Shown in pieces: positions 55,699 through 63,727 of a stretch of 64,000 nt of DNA; position 1 is the first letter of the stretch, and every line of letters starts with the position of its first letter. Both the position numbers and the translations under genes were made by a program. The DNA is from DATEDA01 sp963820965 (GTDB taxonomy: Bacteria > Pseudomonadota > Gammaproteobacteria > Burkholderiales > SG8-39): the NCBI GenBank assembly GCA_963820965.1, contig CAWGCC010000031.1:124001-188000 (forward strand), in the 5' to 3' direction. The notes below the pieces were generated by a model. That model saw only the letters and a list, made by a program, of their open reading frames with translations. It was not told the DNA's origin and made no database searches.

Positions 55699-56841
55699 CG
55701 TCGCTCGCGCGCCGTCGCCCTGGCACTCCTCGCCGCCAGCGCCGCATTCTCCTGTGCCTCGGAACGCCCGGCAACTCCGGTCGGCCGCCCGCCGATCCAG
55801 ACGCCAGTGGAGCCGCCCGCCGCAACGCCCGCGCCTCCCCCGACGGCGCCCGAGTCCGCGGCGCCCGAACCGCAGCCGCCCGGCCCGCCCGCGCCTGCCT
55901 TCACGCTCCTGTTGCCGCTCGATGCGGCGGAGTTCCGGCCGGCTGCCGAAGCAGTGAGCATGGGTTTCCTCGCCGCAATGGCGGTAGAGGGACGCAAGCG
56001 GCCGGTCGCCATCCGCCGCACCGACGCGACCGACGAGCGGGTGCTCGCCGAGTACCAGGCGGCGGTCGAGGCTGGAGCGCGGCTCGTGGTGGGCCCGATG
56101 ACACGCAGCGGCGTGACCGCGCTCGTGCGCAGCCGCAAGATCGCGGTGGCGACGCTCGCGCTCAACCAGCCGGACGGTGGCGGCCCGTTGCCGCCGTCGC
56201 TCTACGTCTTCGGCCTCGGCGTCGACGCCGAGGCACGGCAGGTCGCGCGCCAGGCGTGGGCCGACACGATGCGCCTCGCCGCCCTGGTGGGCACCGCGTC
56301 GCCGCTTTCGCAGCGGAGCCGCGAAGCGTTCGCCAACGAGTGGCTGCTCCTCGGCGGGCGCGTAACCAACGTCATCGAGCTTCGCGCCGGCGGCGATCCG
56401 GTGCAGATCCGGGAGATTATCGACCGAAACCCGCCCCAGTTCGTCTTTCTCGCCGAGTCGGGCGAGCGTGCGCGGCTGCTGCGACCGTACGTCGGCAGCC
56501 AGATGCCGGTCTATGCGACCTCGCAGGTGAACACCAGCGCGGACCCGGTGAAGAACCTCGACATGAACGGCGTACGCTTCGCCGACATGCCGTGGCTGGT
56601 GCGGCCGGAGGATCCGGCGATGGCGCGTTTCCCCCGGCCGGAGGGCCTCGAAGGCGACCTTGCGCGGTTCTATGCCCTGGGGATCGACGCGTATCGAATC
56701 GCCGAGCGGCTGATCGAAGGGGGGCGCGCGTTCGATTTTGCCGGAGTCACCGGCCGGATCGCGGTCCACGGCGGCGGCATCGTGGAGCGGCGCCCGGTGG
56801 CTGCTACGTTTCGCGACGGCCGGGGTGTCGCGCTCGAATGA
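55684..56841 (+). CDS. lpoA: LpoA-like penicillin-binding-protein activator, lipoprotein
   Basis: The product has 385 residues. A basic start and hydrophobic run end in AAFSC (Cys24), a lipobox. A Pro-rich linker (about 33-70) follows and then a periplasmic-binding-fold domain (FTLLLPLDAAEFRPAAEAV … RLVVGPMTRSGVTALV). It corresponds to the C-terminal domain of E. coli LpoA (YraM), lacking its N-terminal TPR domain, as in many betaproteobacteria. It helps PBP1A. It starts the block lpoA–yraN–HIRAN–diaA–dolP. Confidence 0.85.
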   Translation: MSSCHRRSRAVALALLAASAAFSCASERPATPVGRPPIQTPVEPPAATPAPPPTAPESAAPEPQPPGPPAPAFTLLLPLDAAEFRPAAEAVSMGFLAAMAVEGRKRPVAIRRTDATDERVLAEYQAAVEAGARLVVGPMTRSGVTALVRSRKIAVATLALNQPDGGGPLPPSLYVFGLGVDAEARQVARQAWADTMRLAALVGTASPLSQRSREAFANEWLLLGGRVTNVIELRAGGDPVQIREIIDRNPPQFVFLAESGERARLLRPYVGSQMPVYATSQVNTSADPVKNLDMNGVRFADMPWLVRPEDPAMARFPRPEGLEGDLARFYALGIDAYRIAERLIEGGRAFDFAGVTGRIAVHGGGIVERRPVAATFRDGRGVALE

Positions 56842-57191
56842 CGCGCAGCCGGAACCTCGCCGGCGGTGCGGCCGAGGATCTCGCCGCGCGTTACCTCGAG
56901 GGCCGGGGGCTCGCGATCGTCGAGCGCAACTGGCGCTGTCGAGCCGGCGAGATCGATCTGGTCGCGCGCGAGGGCGCCACGCTGGTGTTCGTCGAAGTAC
57001 GGCTGCGCACCTCGGCGGCGTTCGGCGGCGCGCGGGCGAGCGTCGATGCGCACAAGCGGCAGCGCATCCTGCGGGCCGCTCGAACCTACCTCGCCGGACG
57101 CGCGGACCTGCCCTGCCGCTGCGACGTGGTCCTGCTCGACCGGCTCGACCCGGCCAGGGTCGAATGGATCCGCGATGCCTTCGGCGAGTAG
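56838..57191 (+). CDS. yraN: UPF0102 family protein YraN
   Basis: The product has 117 residues. The endonuclease-like fold is indicated by GAAEDLAARYLEGRGL, RNWRCRAGEIDLVARE and LVFVEVRLR. Its ATG overlaps the lpoA stop (ATGA). Cellular role not firmly established. Confidence 0.93.
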   Translation: MTRSRNLAGGAAEDLAARYLEGRGLAIVERNWRCRAGEIDLVAREGATLVFVEVRLRTSAAFGGARASVDAHKRQRILRAARTYLAGRADLPCRCDVVLLDRLDPARVEWIRDAFGE

Positions 57192-57570
57192 GGCCGCCGG
57201 CGGCCGCGCCCTGGCGGCGCTCGGTGTCGCGATGGCGCTGGCGCTCTCGCCCGTCCACGCGCAGAGCGTGCGGCTGCTCGTGCAAAGCTCGCCGCTGGCG
57301 GGCTTCCGATACCACGATGCGGCGGCGGTGTGGCAGGAGCTCGTCGTCGGCGATCGGCTGGACCTCGTGCGGGAGCCGTCGAACCCGCACGACGCCGACG
57401 CCGTGCGGGTCGAGTGGCGCGGCCGGAAGCTCGGCTACGTGCCGCGGGCCGAGAATAGCGCGCTCGCCTGGGCGATGGACCGCGGGGAAGCGGTCACCGC
57501 GCGTATCAGCGCCTTGCGGGAACGCCGGAACCCGCGTCTGCGCATCGAATTCGAGGTGTTCGTGGAGTAA
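57175..57570 (+). CDS. Exported HIRAN-domain protein
   Basis: The product has 131 residues. A signal peptide (ALAALGVAMALALSPVHAQ) is followed by a HIRAN domain: LAGFRYHDAAAVW, VREPSNPHDADAVRVEW and GRKLGYVPRAEN. HIRAN is best known as a DNA-end-binding module in HLTF-like proteins, but this copy carries a leader, so it would act in the periplasm. It overlaps yraN by 17 bp and interrupts the E. coli order yraN–diaA. Confidence 0.85.
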   Translation: MPSASRAAGGRALAALGVAMALALSPVHAQSVRLLVQSSPLAGFRYHDAAAVWQELVVGDRLDLVREPSNPHDADAVRVEWRGRKLGYVPRAENSALAWAMDRGEAVTARISALRERRNPRLRIEFEVFVE

Positions 57571-57617
57571 ACTACTCATCCGGGCGGGCCGTATCGGTGC
57601 GGTCCGACAAAGCAGAC

Positions 57618-58215
57618 ATGTCGATCGACCTCGCAGCCCGGGTGAGCCGGCACTTCTCGGACAGCGCGCAGACAAAGCTCGCTGCGGTGGAGGCGCTCGC
57701 GCAGCCGATCGTGCGCGCGACCGAGCTGATGGTCGGATGCCTCTTGGCGAACGGCAAGATTCTCGCCTGCGGCAATGGCGGCTCGGCCGCCGACTCGCAG
57801 CACTTCGCGGCGGAGCTCCTGAACCGCTTCGAGCGCGAGCGGCCCGGGCTCGCGGCAATGGCGCTCACGACCGACACCTCGACGATCACGTCGATCGCGA
57901 ACGACTACGACTACAACCAGGTGTTCTCGAAGCAGGTGCTCGCGCTTGGCCAGCCGCGGGACGTGCTGCTCGCGATCTCGACGAGCGGGAACTCGCCCAA
58001 CGTCGTCGCCGCGGTCCGCGCCGCCCACGAGCGCGACATGAAGGTGGTCGGGCTCACCGGCAAGGGCGGCGGCGAGGTCGGAAAGACGCTCGCCGCCAGC
58101 CGACGTCCACATCTGCGTCCCGCACGCGGTGACGGCGCGCATCCAGGAGGTGCATCTCCTGACGCTGCATTGTCTCTGCGACGGCATCGATTGTCTGCTG
58201 CTCGGAACGGAGTGA
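57618..58215 (+). pseudogene. diaA: DiaA/GmhA-type SIS-domain protein, one frameshift
   Basis: The SIS fold is shown by ILACGNGGSAADSQHFAAEL, TIANDYDYNQVFSKQV-like text (TSIANDYDYNQ) and AISTSGNSPNVVAAVRAA. Near 58090 one extra base breaks the frame; afterwards it continues DVHICVPHAVTARIQEVH and ends DCLLLGTE. Its position between yraN and dolP makes it the DiaA (YraO) orthologue, a DnaA-binding regulator of initiation; GmhA phosphoheptose isomerase is the alternative. Restored length about 198. Confidence 0.85.
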
Positions 58216-58222
58216 AAACCGC

Positions 58223-58831
58223 ATGATCCGGCTCGTCCTCGTCCTTGTCCCCGTCCTCGCCGCCGCGGTCCTCGCCTCCGGGTGCGCCCCGGTCGTCGTC
58301 GGCGCCGCCGCCGCCGGCGGCGTAGCCGTCGCGGTCGATCGCCGCACCACCGATACCCAGGTCGCCGACGAGCGGATCGAGTTCACGGCGTCCAAATGGA
58401 TCGGCGAAAAGATCCTCGAGCAGGGCCACGTGAACATCGTGAGCTACAACAAGACGGTGCTCCTGACCGGCGAAACGACGACCGAGGCGCTGAAGCAGGA
58501 GGTCGGCAAGCTCGCCGCCGGGGCGACCGGCGTCAAGGACGTCGTGAACGAGATCGCCATCGGCCCGCTCGCGCCGCTCACCTCGCGTTCGAACGACGCC
58601 TACCTGACGAGCGTCATAAAGGCGCGGTTCGTCGGCGAGCAGAAGTTCAACCCGCTGCACGTGAAGGTGGTCACCGAGAACGGCACCGTCTACCTGCTCG
58701 GCCTGGTGACGCGCAAGGAAGCCGACGACGCGACCAACATTGCGCGCCACGTCAGCGGCGTCAAGCGCGTGGTGCGGGTGTTCGAGTACATCCCCGACCC
58801 GCCGCCGGCAACACCGGCGCCGAAGAACTGA
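58223..58831 (+). CDS. dolP: Dual-BON-domain outer-membrane lipoprotein DolP
   Basis: The product has 202 residues. The lipobox is LASGC (Cys21). Two BON domains follow (about 45-115 and 120-190), with VNIVSYNKTVLLTGET and VKVVTENGTVYLLGLVTR as the matching strands. DolP supports outer-membrane integrity and binds anionic phospholipid. It closes the conserved block and sits 7 bp after diaA. A proline-rich tail ends the protein. Confidence 0.94.
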   Translation: MIRLVLVLVPVLAAAVLASGCAPVVVGAAAAGGVAVAVDRRTTDTQVADERIEFTASKWIGEKILEQGHVNIVSYNKTVLLTGETTTEALKQEVGKLAAGATGVKDVVNEIAIGPLAPLTSRSNDAYLTSVIKARFVGEQKFNPLHVKVVTENGTVYLLGLVTRKEADDATNIARHVSGVKRVVRVFEYIPDPPPATPAPKN

Positions 58832-58890
58832 ACGCCAAGCCTCCACGCGCGCTCATCGGCGTCGCGACAAAGCCCGGATCGATCATGCGG

Positions 58891-59454
58891 TCAGCGGCTG
58901 AGCAGTCGCTCGATCTCGCGGGTCAGCTTCGGGTCCAGCGGTTCGACCTGGGTGGCGAACGACGCCACCGGCGCGCCGTTGCGGTCGACCAGATACTTGT
59001 GGAAGTTCCAGCGCGGCGCTGATCCGGTCTTCGCCGCCAGCTCGCGAAACACCGCGTTGGCGTTGGTGCCGGCGACCGACGACTTCGCGAACATCGGGAA
59101 GCTCACGCCATAGTTCACCTGGCAGAAGTCCGCGATCTGCTTGTTCGATCCTGGCTCCTGCGCGCCGAAGTCGTTGGCCGGGAACCCGAGCACCACCAGC
59201 CCGCGGTCGCGGTACCGCCGGTAGAGCTTCTCCAGCCCCTCGTATTGCGGCGTGTAGCCGCATTCGCTGGCGGTATTCACGACCAGCAGGACCTTGCCGC
59301 GGAACTGGCAGAGCGACACGGTTTCGTCCCGCAGATTCAGGATTTTGCGGTCGAGCAGCGACGGACAGGCCGCATCGGCGCCCGACTCCGGAGCGCTCAT
59401 TGCGGCGGTGGCGAAGCTTCCAAGCAGCACGCTGAACGCGAGACGGCCGAGCAC
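58891..59454 (-). CDS. Glutathione peroxidase-family thiol peroxidase, exported
   Basis: The product has 187 residues with a probable signal peptide (LAFSVLLGSFATAAMSA). The peroxidatic Cys is in NTASECGYTPQYEGL, and LGFPANDFGAQEPGSN and RWNFHKYLVDRNG complete the active-site set; the selenocysteine of animal enzymes is Cys here. It reduces peroxides with thioredoxin or glutathione. Convergent with dolP. Confidence 0.93.
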   Translation of the reverse strand: MLGRLAFSVLLGSFATAAMSAPESGADAACPSLLDRKILNLRDETVSLCQFRGKVLLVVNTASECGYTPQYEGLEKLYRRYRDRGLVVLGFPANDFGAQEPGSNKQIADFCQVNYGVSFPMFAKSSVAGTNANAVFRELAAKTGSAPRWNFHKYLVDRNGAPVASFATQVEPLDPKLTREIERLLSR

Positions 59455-59961
59455 GTCCGGGTCCTAGTCATCCGAGGGCATTTGTTAAGGTAGTCCATCA
59501 ACGCAATATTTTCAACAGCTTGTCACGGTCGATCCAATGACGGAAACCGGCACGCCCGGGCCGCCGTTGCTATCGATCAGCGCGCTCGAAACGGCGCGAC
59601 CGGCGTCCCGCTCGCGCCGTCCGTTGCCCGTCGCCCTCGCGGTTCGGCAGGCCGGCACCTCCGCCTCAACCACGACGAGGGATCCCCGCCGGCGGATGAG
59701 TGCCGCTACGCCGTCCGTGGTCTGATCCTCGTGCTCGGCGACCAGCTTGCGCCCGCGTTCGCTGGCCTCGAACCTGCGCACGGCACTCATGCGCGCGGCA
59801 AGGTCATGCGCCCAGGTTCGGAAGAGCGACGGCCTCTTCGCGCGGCCGGGACCGCGTCGGCGAGGAGTCGACCGTCCATGAGATGCGCAATCCGGCGCGT
59901 GCATGGCCTCGAAGCCGTTGCCAGATCGCCGTGCATTTGCTCTGATACACTTGCCGTTGTC
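59455..59961. other. Intergenic with a possible photolyase-like fragment
   Basis: A 507-bp gap. On the plus strand at about 59718-59775 the frame reads GLILVLGDQLAPAFAGLEP, which resembles the opening of cryptochrome/(6-4) photolyase-related proteins. Nothing after it continues the family. If real it is a short relic. No other gene is visible. Confidence 0.35.
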
Positions 59962-60837
59962 ATGGCTCTCAAGATGCTCTACCCCGAAATCTTCAAGTCG
60001 CTCGAGCGGCTCCGCTGGAGCCTCGAGGACGACGTGCCGTGGGGCCAGTTCGACGCCGCGAAGCTCTCCGACGAGCAGGCGCGGACGATCAAGATGAACG
60101 CCATCACCGAGTGGTCGGCGCTGCCGGCCACCGAGATGTTTCTCCGCGACAACATCGACGACAGCGACTTCTCGGCGTTCATGTCGGTATGGTTCTACGA
60201 GGAGCAGAAGCACTCGCTGGTCCTCATCGAGTACCTCAAGCGGTTCCGGCCCGCCTTCGCGCCGAGCGAGGCCGAGCTGCACGCGGTGCGGTTCCAGTTC
60301 GACCCGGCGCCGCCGCTGCAGACGCTGATGCTGCATTTTTGCGGCGAGATCCGGCTCAACCACTGGTATCGGCGGGCGGCGCAGTGGCACACCGAGCCGG
60401 CGATCAAGGCGATCTACAGCCTGATGTCGCACGACGAGGCGCGCCACGGCGGCGCCTACCGCCAGTACATGAAGCGCGCGATCGAGCGTCGGGGCGACGA
60501 GGCGCGCGCGGCGTTCGCGAAGATCGGGATGTTGATGGCGAGCCCGGGCCGCACCGGCAAGCCTCTGCATCCCACCAACCTGCACGTGAACAAGGACTTG
60601 TTCCCCCACGATACGGTGCAGTCGAAGCTCCCCGATCCGGGATGGCTCGAGCGCTGGCTCGACGAGCAGATCCGGTTCGACGGAGCGTGGGAGGCCAAGG
60701 TCGTGCAGGCGATCCTCCGCAGTCTCTCGCTCCTCTTCCAGCGCACCATCGACTCGGTCCAGGACCTCAACCGCTACCGCAAGGAAGTCGCGCAGCGGCT
60801 TGCGGAGGCGGCGCCCGGAAAACTCAGGGCCGCCTGA
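59962..60837 (+). CDS. Ferritin-like di-iron protein, acyl-ACP desaturase-like
   Basis: The product has 291 residues. Two helices carry di-iron ligands: ITEWSALPATEMFLRD with WFYEEQKHSLVL, and CGEIRLNHWYRRAAQ with SHDEARHGGAY. This is the EEQKH/DEARH pattern of soluble fatty-acid desaturase-like proteins. The start MALKMLYPEIF at 59962 is preferred over earlier in-frame ATG codons because homology-like sequence starts there. Substrate not known. Confidence 0.8.
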   Translation: MALKMLYPEIFKSLERLRWSLEDDVPWGQFDAAKLSDEQARTIKMNAITEWSALPATEMFLRDNIDDSDFSAFMSVWFYEEQKHSLVLIEYLKRFRPAFAPSEAELHAVRFQFDPAPPLQTLMLHFCGEIRLNHWYRRAAQWHTEPAIKAIYSLMSHDEARHGGAYRQYMKRAIERRGDEARAAFAKIGMLMASPGRTGKPLHPTNLHVNKDLFPHDTVQSKLPDPGWLERWLDEQIRFDGAWEAKVVQAILRSLSLLFQRTIDSVQDLNRYRKEVAQRLAEAAPGKLRAA

Positions 60838-60881
60838 CGCCCACGCGGGCGACCGCGACCAAGGGCCGGGCGACCGGCCCC

Positions 60882-61061
60882 TTGTCCGAGCTCAACGGCG
60901 AAATGAAAAAGGCGCTCGCCAACCCGCAGGTCCGGGACCGCGTCATCGAGCACGGCGCCGAGTCGGTTGGCGGCGCACCCGTCGAGTTCGGCCGTCTCAT
61001 CCGCAACGAGATCCCGCGCTGGGCAGGGATCATCGAGAAGGCGGGTGTCCAGCCCACGTAG
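60882..61061 (+). pseudogene. 3' fragment of a Bug/TctC receptor gene
   Basis: The frame reads LSELNGEMKKALANPQVRDR, then VIEHGAESVGGAPVEFGRLI, RNEIPRWAGIIEKAGVQPT and a stop. That is the last 60 residues of a Bug receptor. No N-terminal part exists upstream, where the desaturase gene ends 44 bp earlier. It is a relic of a fifth Bug gene. Confidence 0.8.
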
Positions 61062-61455
61062 GATTCCGCGTTATGGCGCTGATCTTCTATTGTGGCGACC
61101 GGCTCTTGGCCCCGTTCGCTGCCGTCCGTTCGCCGGCCGCGTGTCACTTTCTCGACTAGGAAACCGCATTGCAGCCGTCCCGTTGAAGCTCTTTTCGGCC
61201 GCGGCGGCGCATAAACAGCCACGGCGTCGGACGCCTGGCCCGCAGCAAAATGATCCCTCCGGCCCGGACCGAACTGCGAAAGCCGGACACGCCCGCGACC
61301 AGAGAGGCTTGGCCTCCAGCGCAAATCAAGCTATCGTTGCTCGTCTCCTTGGCTCGCAGGACACCGCTGCGGGCCAAGGTGCTGGGGGTGGGAGGCCGCA
61401 GCATGCTAGTCGGCGCGTATTTGTACGCAGCGCTCTTTTCGGCGAATCGTCGCGG
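61062..61455. other. Intergenic, no gene seen
   Basis: Lower G+C than the surroundings. An open frame at 61250-61459 has no family features and I do not call it. Confidence 0.45.
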
Positions 61456-62190
61456 ATGATGCGCGCGGTTAGTGATGCGGATGTCCGGCGTATCGCGAAG
61501 GACATCGATGAGGCGGGCTTCGCCGTTATCGAAGGCTGCTTTGCGGCGAAAGACATTGAACAAACCAAGGCTTTCGCCGCGCGGGCCCTCCTGAACTGCG
61601 ACGCGGGGTACACCCACTTCGTGGGAGCCGAGCCGTTGGCGGACACGTTCCTGCACTCGCTGGCAAGGGAGCCGGATTTCGTCGAATTGTGCCGCCGCCT
61701 TTGCGCCCACAAGGTCGGCGGCCGGATCACGGACGCGACATTCCACCAGGTATTGAGATGCTTGACGGACGCGTCGCCGCGCCAACACTACCTCGTTTTT
61801 CACTACGACTCTTATGTGCTGACGGCGCTTATCCCAATCGACATTCCGCAGCGAGGAGGCGAACTGCTCTATGTTCCCAACCGCCGGCCCTTGCGCCGCT
61901 TCTATCTCCACAATCTCATCGACAAACTCATTGTCGACAATCCAGTCTCGCAACTCATGTTTCGGTCGCTGCATCGCCGGAAAAGCGGAGTCATAAGATA
62001 TCTGCCCTTGACCCCGGGAAACCTGTACCTCTTCTGGGGCTATTGCACCCTTCACACCAATGAAGCCTGCCTCCCCGGCGTGGCGCGAACCACGGCACTG
62101 CTTCACTTCTTCGACCCCCATGCCAACAGCGCTCTGAAGAAACTCCTGAGGCGTCCCCCGACCGAGTTGTCAGACCTTGGCGCGACGTAA
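61456..62190 (+). CDS. 2-Oxoglutarate/Fe(II) dioxygenase-like protein
   Basis: The product has 244 residues. A cupin-like core is suggested by HYD (His116, Asp118), GGELLYVPN, a distal histidine in CTLHTNE (His190) and Arg201 in GVARTTALLHFFD. This H-x-D…H…R order is that of 2OG-Fe(II) oxygenases of the phytanoyl-CoA hydroxylase type. Two adjacent ATG codons (61456, 61459) could start it. G+C is lower than in the flanks. Substrate unknown; the assignment rests on motif order. Confidence 0.6.
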   Translation: MMRAVSDADVRRIAKDIDEAGFAVIEGCFAAKDIEQTKAFAARALLNCDAGYTHFVGAEPLADTFLHSLAREPDFVELCRRLCAHKVGGRITDATFHQVLRCLTDASPRQHYLVFHYDSYVLTALIPIDIPQRGGELLYVPNRRPLRRFYLHNLIDKLIVDNPVSQLMFRSLHRRKSGVIRYLPLTPGNLYLFWGYCTLHTNEACLPGVARTTALLHFFDPHANSALKKLLRRPPTELSDLGAT

Positions 62191-62321
62191 GTAACGAGAA
62201 TCAAGATGGTCCAGATTCCCGCCGCGGCAAACACGGCGAGCGCCTCGAGACGCCAAAGCGGTATCCCGGAAAAGTAGGTCGATCCCGAAAAACCTACATA
62301 TCGCCTTGAACCGAGCAACAT
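62103..62321 (-). CDS. Possible small single-helix membrane protein
   Basis: The product has 72 residues. One strong hydrophobic helix (LEALAVFAAAGIWTILILVT) is flanked by polar ends. It overlaps the 3' end of the dioxygenase-like gene by 88 bp. Family not recognised. It follows another small frame on the same strand, and both may belong to a short transferred segment. Confidence 0.35.
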   Translation of the reverse strand: MLLGSRRYVGFSGSTYFSGIPLWRLEALAVFAAAGIWTILILVTYVAPRSDNSVGGRLRSFFRALLAWGSKK

Positions 62322-62512
62322 GTGCGTTGCGAACTGAACGCTGTACGGCGATCTTCGCGCTGCCTGCTTTGTTCTTCCTTGTAAGTCTTCAGCAATTCTT
62401 TGTGCGCGTTATCCGATGCCTGGCGTTGATCAGCGATCTCGCTGGTCAGGCGGACTAGTGCTTGACGCAAGCTGTCTGCATGGGCGCGATGATCGCTAGT
62501 CGGGTGCTGCAC
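62294..62512 (-). CDS. Possible small coiled-coil protein
   Basis: The product has 72 residues. A hydrophilic heptad-like stretch (ADSLRQALVRLTSEIADQRQ, then NAHKELLKTYKEEQ) looks like a real coiled coil; the last 15 residues look less natural, so the 3' end may be shifted. It overlaps the downstream helix protein by 28 bp. No family recognised. Confidence 0.35.
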   Translation of the reverse strand: MQHPTSDHRAHADSLRQALVRLTSEIADQRQASDNAHKELLKTYKEEQSRQREDRRTAFSSQRTCCSVQGDM

Positions 62513-62591
62513 CTCCGCAACCTGCTTTCCCGAGGCGCTGGCAGCGGCGCGCGCACGGAGAAGAGAAGATCAACGTGTTCAGCGTGATAGA

Positions 62592-63245
62592 GTGCCTGTC
62601 GTGCCAATATTCTTCTACTACGGTGCTGGCTCGCCCTACGCCTGGCGCGTCTGGCTCGCCCTCGAGCATAAGAGCATCCCGTACGAGCGCAAGGTGCTGT
62701 CGTTCGCCGAGGGCGACCTGAAGAAGCCGGAGTTCCTCGCAATCAACCCGCGCGGCAAGATCCCCGCGATCGTCGACGGGAGCCTTCGCCTGTACGAGTC
62801 CGCCGCCATCGTCGAGTACCTCGACGACGCTTACCCCGACTACGGCAAGCGGCTCTTCCCCGGCTCGGTGCGCGACCGGGCGCGCGTGCGCCGGCTCGTT
62901 TGCGAGGCCGACAACTACTTCGCACCGGCGCTGAACCGGCTGGTGCAGCGCGTACTCTTCACGAGGCCGGAAGAGTGGAACGCGGAGCGCATCACGGCCG
63001 CGCGCGACGAGGTCGTGGCCGAGCTCGGGCGCTGGGCACTGGCGCTGGACGGCGACTATTTCGCCGGGCCGCTCTCGGCTGCCGACTTCTCGCTGTACCC
63101 GATGACCGCGCTCGCGCTCCGCTGCGAGAAAAAACAGCCCGACCTCGGCCTGCGCGAGCGGATCCCGCCGCGAATCAACGCCTGGATGCAGGGCGTCGAG
63201 ATCCTGCCCTACTTCCGCAAGACCTGGCCGGCGCACTGGAAGTGA
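62592..63245 (+). CDS. Glutathione S-transferase-family protein
   Basis: The product has 217 residues from a GTG (62592; another GTG at 62601 is possible). YYGAGSPYAWRVWLALEHKS, NPRGKIPAIVDG and LYESAAIVEYLDD show the thioredoxin-like domain, and GPLSAADFSLYPMTALALR the helical domain. Its stop overlaps the rfaE2 start (GTGA). Substrate unknown. Confidence 0.9.
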   Translation: MPVVPIFFYYGAGSPYAWRVWLALEHKSIPYERKVLSFAEGDLKKPEFLAINPRGKIPAIVDGSLRLYESAAIVEYLDDAYPDYGKRLFPGSVRDRARVRRLVCEADNYFAPALNRLVQRVLFTRPEEWNAERITAARDEVVAELGRWALALDGDYFAGPLSAADFSLYPMTALALRCEKKQPDLGLRERIPPRINAWMQGVEILPYFRKTWPAHWK

Positions 63246-63727
63246 GTCGCACGCCGGACTTCGAACGGAAGCTGTGCGCCCCGGACGAGCTCGCAACCCG
63301 CGTTGCGCAGCTCGCCCGCCCGCTAGTCTTCACCAACGGCGTGTTCGACGTCCTGCACCGCGGGCACGTCACCTATCTCGCGCGCGCCCGCGCGCTTGGC
63401 GCGAGCCTGGTCGTGGGCGTGAACTCGGACGCTTCGGTGAAACGCCTCGGCAAGGGCGACGATCGCCCGGTCAACGCGCTCGCCGACCGGATGGCAGTCC
63501 TCGCCGCGGTCGAGCCGGTGAGCCTCGTGACCTCGTTCGACGCGGATACGCCGCTCGCGCTGATCCTGGCGTGCCGGCCGGACGTGCTCGTCAAGGGCGG
63601 CGACTGGAAGCCGGACGCGATCGTCGGCGCGCGCGAGGTGCGCGGTTGGGGCGGTGCGGTCCAGTCGATCGCGTTCGAGCACGACCGGTCAACGACCGCG
63701 CTGCTCGAGCGGATTCGGCGCGGCTGA
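63242..63727 (+). CDS. rfaE2: D-glycero-β-D-manno-heptose 1-phosphate adenylyltransferase
   Basis: The product has 161 residues, the stand-alone C-terminal domain of HldE. The nucleotidyltransferase motif GVFDVLHRGHVTYLARAR and the ISSTxx-like end FEHDRSTTALLERIR are present, with LVKGGDWKPDAIVG in between. It makes ADP-heptose for LPS core, the donor used by WaaF. GTG start overlapping the GST stop. Confidence 0.92.
   Translation: MSRTPDFERKLCAPDELATRVAQLARPLVFTNGVFDVLHRGHVTYLARARALGASLVVGVNSDASVKRLGKGDDRPVNALADRMAVLAAVEPVSLVTSFDADTPLALILACRPDVLVKGGDWKPDAIVGAREVRGWGGAVQSIAFEHDRSTTALLERIRRG

Noticed and set aside
9316..58215. Programmed +1 frameshifting as explanation of the eight shifts
   Set aside because: No shared slippery motif, no internal stop at the shift points and unrelated gene functions; sequence error is simpler. 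Kept as a checkable alternative only.
61250..61459. 69-codon plus-strand frame before the dioxygenase-like gene
   Set aside because: No family features and no clear ribosome binding site.
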